The position numbers and the translations under genes are program-made. This document shows, piece after piece, positions 61,386-64,000 of a stretch of DNA of 64,000 nt. The stretch covers positions 3,038,001 through 3,102,000 of the forward strand of contig NZ_AP022560.1 in the NCBI RefSeq assembly GCF_010726085.1, written 5' to 3'. Source of the stretch: Mycolicibacterium moriokaense. Lineage in GTDB: Bacteria > Actinomycetota > Actinomycetes > Mycobacteriales > Mycobacteriaceae. A model generated the notes under the pieces. It saw only the letters and a list, made by a program, of their open reading frames with translations, ran no database searches and was not told the DNA's origin. The number at the start of each line of letters is the position of its first letter. The first letter of the stretch is position 1.

Positions 61386-62461
61386 GGCAGATCCTCATCG
61401 CCGTCGCCATCGCCCTGACGGTCTCGATATTGCTGACCCCGGTGCTGATCCGGCTGTTCACCAGGCAGGGCTTCGGTCACGAGATCCGCGAGGACGGGCC
61501 GCCCAGTCACCACAAGAAGCGGGGCACCCCGTCGATGGGCGGGGTGGCCATCGTCACGGGCATCTGGGCGTCCTATCTGGTCACCCATCTGGTGGGCGTG
61601 GTGATCGACGGTAAGGGCCCGTCCGCGTCGGGTCTGCTCGTGCTGGGACTGGCGACCGCACTCGGCATCGTTGGCTTCGTGGACGACCTGATCAAGATCC
61701 GGCGGGCGCGCAACCTCGGCCTGAACAAGACGGCGAAGACCGTCGGCATCCTGGCCGCCGCCGTGATGTTCGGTGTGCTCGCACTGCAGTTCCGCAACAG
61801 CGACGGGTTGACGCCGGGCAGCGCGGACCTGTCCTACGTCCGCGAGATCGCCACGGTCACACTGCCGCCCGCGCTGTTCATCCTGTTCTGCGTCACGATG
61901 ATCTACGCGTGGTCCAACGCGGTGAACTTCACCGACGGCCTGGACGGGCTGGCCGCCGGCGCGATGGCGATGGTGTGTGCGGCTTATGTGCTGATCACGT
62001 TCTGGCAGTTCCGCAACGCGTGCGCGATCAGCCCCGGGCTGGGCTGTTACAACGTCCGCGACCCGCTGGACCTCGCGATCGTCGCGGCGGCGACGGCCGG
62101 CGCCTGTATCGGGTTCCTGTGGTGGAATGCCGCGCCCGCCAAGATATTCATGGGCGACACGGGATCGCTCGCGCTCGGCGGCATCATCGCCGGGCTGTCG
62201 GTGACGAGCCGCACCGAGATGCTTGCCGTCGTGCTCGGCGCGTTGTTCGTCGCCGAGGTCACCTCGGTGGTCGTGCAGATCCTGGCGTTCCGCACGACCG
62301 GGCGCCGGGTGTTTCGGATGGCGCCGTTCCACCACCATTTCGAACTGGTGGGGTGGGCCGAAACCACTGTCATCATCCGCTTCTGGCTGTTGACCGCGAT
62401 CGCCTGCGGACTCGGTGTCGCACTGTTCTACAGCGAGTGGCTCACCACCGTCGGCGCCTGA
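61382..62461 (+). CDS. murX: Phospho-MurNAc-pentapeptide transferase (MraY/MurX)
   Basis: Makes lipid I from UDP-MurNAc-pentapeptide and decaprenyl phosphate; integral membrane. The 359-residue protein has about ten helices and the family motifs [13 protein letters not shown] (about residues 41-53), [10 protein letters not shown] (paired Asp), [15 protein letters not shown] and [12 protein letters not shown] (His cluster). ATG at 61382 overlaps murF; murD starts one base after the stop. Confidence 0.97.
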   Translation: MRQILIAVAIALTVSILLTPVLIRLFTRQGFGHEIREDGPPSHHKKRGTPSMGGVAIVTGIWASYLVTHLVGVVIDGKGPSASGLLVLGLATALGIVGFVDDLIKIRRARNLGLNKTAKTVGILAAAVMFGVLALQFRNSDGLTPGSADLSYVREIATVTLPPALFILFCVTMIYAWSNAVNFTDGLDGLAAGAMAMVCAAYVLITFWQFRNACAISPGLGCYNVRDPLDLAIVAAATAGACIGFLWWNAAPAKIFMGDTGSLALGGIIAGLSVTSRTEMLAVVLGALFVAEVTSVVVQILAFRTTGRRVFRMAPFHHHFELVGWAETTVIIRFWLLTAIACGLGVALFYSEWLTTVGA

Positions 62462-62462
62462 C

Positions 62463-63881
62463 GTGAGCGATCTGGATCTGCTGGCGCCTGGGGCGCGCGT
62501 GCTGGTGACCGGCGCGGGTATCACCGGCCGTTCGGTGAGTGCCGTGCTGGAGCCGACCGGGGTGCGGCTGACTATCTGCGACGACGATCCGCTGGCGCTG
62601 CAACGTCTGATCACACCGGCGTCGGTGGTCACCGTCGCCGAGGCGCAGGCGAGCATTGCCGACTATGACCTCGTGGTGACGAGCCCCGGATTCCCGCCGA
62701 CTGCACCCGTGCTGGCCGCCGCCGCCGACGCCGGGGTGCCGATCTGGGGCGACGTCGAATTGGCTTGGCGACTGGACAGTTCCGGCCGGTTCGGTCCGCC
62801 GCGGAAGTGGCTCATCGTCACCGGAACCAACGGCAAGACGACCACGACATCGATGCTGCACGCCATGCTGGTCGCCGCGGGGCAACGGGCGGTGCTGTGC
62901 GGCAACATCGGCAACCCCGTCATCGACGTGCTCGCCGAACCGTCCGATGTGCTGGCCGTCGAGCTGTCCAGCTTCCAACTGCACTGGGCGCCATCCGTGC
63001 GCCCGGAGGCGGGTGCCGTCCTCAACGTCGCCGAGGACCACCTGGACTGGCACGGCAGCATGGCGGCGTATGCCGGCGACAAGGCCCGGGTGCTCCAGGG
63101 CCGTGTCGCGGTGGTCGGTCTGGACGACCCCGTCGCCGCCGGACTCCTGGACACGGCCGCGGCCCCGGTGAAGGTCGGCTTCCGGCTGGGCGAGCCTGCG
63201 GCGGGCGAGCTCGGCGTGGTCGACGGGATGCTCGTCGACAACGCGTTCGGCGAACGGGTACCGCTGGCAGACACCGCATCGATTCCGGTTGCCGGGCCGG
63301 TTGGGGTGCTCGACGCGCTGGCCGCCGCGGCTCTGGCCCGCGCCGTCGGTGTGCCGCCCGCCCCGATCGCGGACGCGCTCGCCGGATTCCAGGTGGGAAG
63401 CCACCGCGCCGAGATCATCGGCGTCTATGACGGGGTCACCTACGTCGACGATTCCAAGGCCACCAATCCGCACGCCGCGCAGGCGTCGATCGCCGCGTAT
63501 CCGCGCGTGGTCTGGATCGCCGGCGGGTTGCTCAAGGGCGCCTCGGTCGACGACCTCGTGGCCACGGTGGCGAACCGGCTGGTCGGAGCGGTGCTGATCG
63601 GCCGCGACCGGGCACAGATCGCCGATGCGTTATCGCGACACGCCCCAGATGTCCCCGTTGTTGAGCCTGTGACGGGGGAGGATTTTGGGGTGCATGGGAA
63701 AGATGAGACTGGTGTGACTGGCGAGGCGGTGATGACGGCCGTCATCGAGGCCGCGTCCGGTCTCGCCCGACCTGGGGACACCGTCCTGCTGGCACCGGCC
63801 GGGGCATCCTTCGACCAGTTCAGCGGCTACGGCCATCGCGGTGACGCGTTTGCCGCCGCCGTGCGCGCTCTGTCCGGGTAG
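62463..63881 (+). CDS. murD: UDP-N-acetylmuramoylalanine-D-glutamate ligase MurD
   Basis: Adds D-glutamate to UDP-MurNAc-L-Ala. The 472-residue protein starts with a Rossmann-like [16 protein letters not shown], has the ATP-binding [14 protein letters not shown] (about 119-132), [14 protein letters not shown] and the late [13 protein letters not shown] and [17 protein letters not shown] at 62463 is the natural start after the murX stop; an upstream in-frame start would overlap murX by 47 bases. ftsW follows after four bases. Confidence 0.96.
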   Translation: MSDLDLLAPGARVLVTGAGITGRSVSAVLEPTGVRLTICDDDPLALQRLITPASVVTVAEAQASIADYDLVVTSPGFPPTAPVLAAAADAGVPIWGDVELAWRLDSSGRFGPPRKWLIVTGTNGKTTTTSMLHAMLVAAGQRAVLCGNIGNPVIDVLAEPSDVLAVELSSFQLHWAPSVRPEAGAVLNVAEDHLDWHGSMAAYAGDKARVLQGRVAVVGLDDPVAAGLLDTAAAPVKVGFRLGEPAAGELGVVDGMLVDNAFGERVPLADTASIPVAGPVGVLDALAAAALARAVGVPPAPIADALAGFQVGSHRAEIIGVYDGVTYVDDSKATNPHAAQASIAAYPRVVWIAGGLLKGASVDDLVATVANRLVGAVLIGRDRAQIADALSRHAPDVPVVEPVTGEDFGVHGKDETGVTGEAVMTAVIEAASGLARPGDTVLLAPAGASFDQFSGYGHRGDAFAAAVRALSG

Positions 63882-63885
63882 CGCA

Positions 63886-64000
63886 ATGAGCAACATCCTG
63901 ACCCGATTGCGGCTCCGCAGGACGGGTGACGACACACCGGCGCAGGATGCGGCGGTCGCGAAGGGGCCGCGTACCCGGTTCGGCGCCTGGCTTGGCAGGC
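63886..64000 (+). CDS. ftsW: Septal peptidoglycan polymerase FtsW, N-terminal fragment
   Basis: SEDS glycosyltransferase that polymerises lipid II at the septum with PbpB. Only 38 residues lie in the window: a hydrophilic N-terminus ending in GPRTRFGAWLGR, which matches the start of mycobacterial FtsW just before its first membrane helix. ATG at 63886, four bases after murD. The gene continues past base 64000. Confidence 0.88.
   Translation, partial: MSNILTRLRLRRTGDDTPAQDAAVAKGPRTRFGAWLGR

Overview
The window is high-GC chromosomal DNA from a mycobacterium, most likely a rapidly growing non-tuberculous species (Mycolicibacterium-like). The gene order follows, with few breaks, the M. tuberculosis block from glnA1 (Rv2220) down to ftsW (Rv2154c). 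Mycobacterial hallmarks are present: mmpS3, lppM, PimB' and other lipoarabinomannan mannosyltransferases, pknL with its DNA-binding substrate gene, the fused epoxide hydrolase EphD, and the actinobacterial cytochrome bc1-aa3 genes. No insertion sequence, prophage, tRNA, rRNA or CRISPR array was seen. Ortholog labels (Rv numbers) come from recall of gene order and protein sequence; no database search was run.

Layout. 1-8.4 kb: start of glnA1, an RDD membrane gene, a Tat-type lipoprotein amidohydrolase that I do not know from the M. tuberculosis order, then the lipoate block (DUF4191, lipA, lipB, an SDR epimerase, and sucB/dlaT, the E2 enzyme that carries lipoate). 8.4-15.6 kb: a small orphan gene, ephD, leucyl aminopeptidase pepB, a class III adenylyl cyclase, gcvT and ilvE, closed by a perfect hairpin terminator. 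15.6-21.3 kb: a secreted DUF732 protein, cobS-cobT-cobU joined to a DUF3043 membrane gene, an A-type Fe-S carrier, a membrane protein and adenosine kinase. 21.3-31.2 kb: asnB, then most of the respiratory supercomplex (ctaC, ctaF; ctaE-qcrC-qcrA-qcrB) with mmpS3 and a membrane gene between. 31.2-37.7 kb: trpD, a DnaQ/UvrC-like nuclease, a Cys-rich peptide, an NlpC/P60 hydrolase, an HEXXH protein and pimB'. 37.7-45.7 kb: fadD15, two SRPBCC proteins, an ArsA-like ATPase, a CxxC protein, an acyltransferase, a GT87 mannosyltransferase, a membrane protein and an exoribonuclease. 45.7-53.5 kb: aroG, pknL and its substrate gene, mptA, idsA2, lppM, a GNAT gene and a DUF3040 gene. 53.8-64 kb: the division and cell-wall (dcw) cluster mraZ, rsmH, ftsL-like, pbpB, murE, murF, murX, murD and the start of ftsW.

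Working together. The window joins central nitrogen and amino-acid metabolism, lipoate attachment to 2-oxoacid dehydrogenase E2, terminal respiration, envelope glycolipid assembly (PimB', GT87 protein, MptA, AGPAT, IdsA2) and peptidoglycan precursor synthesis and septation. Many genes overlap by four bases (ATGA, GTGA or TTGA), pointing to translational coupling.

The most notable non-coding signals are a four-box, 11-bp-spaced GlnR-like operator between glnA1 and the RDD gene; 10-bp-spaced TGGGG boxes upstream of mraZ that look like MraZ autoregulatory sites; a repeated layout in which a TANNNT or CATANT hexamer lies 6-8 bases before a start codon (predicted leaderless mRNAs, more than a dozen genes); and two small in-frame tandem duplications at gene ends (ctaE/qcrC and the NlpC/P60 gene). 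No clearly new multi-gene system was found; this is mostly conserved core genome.
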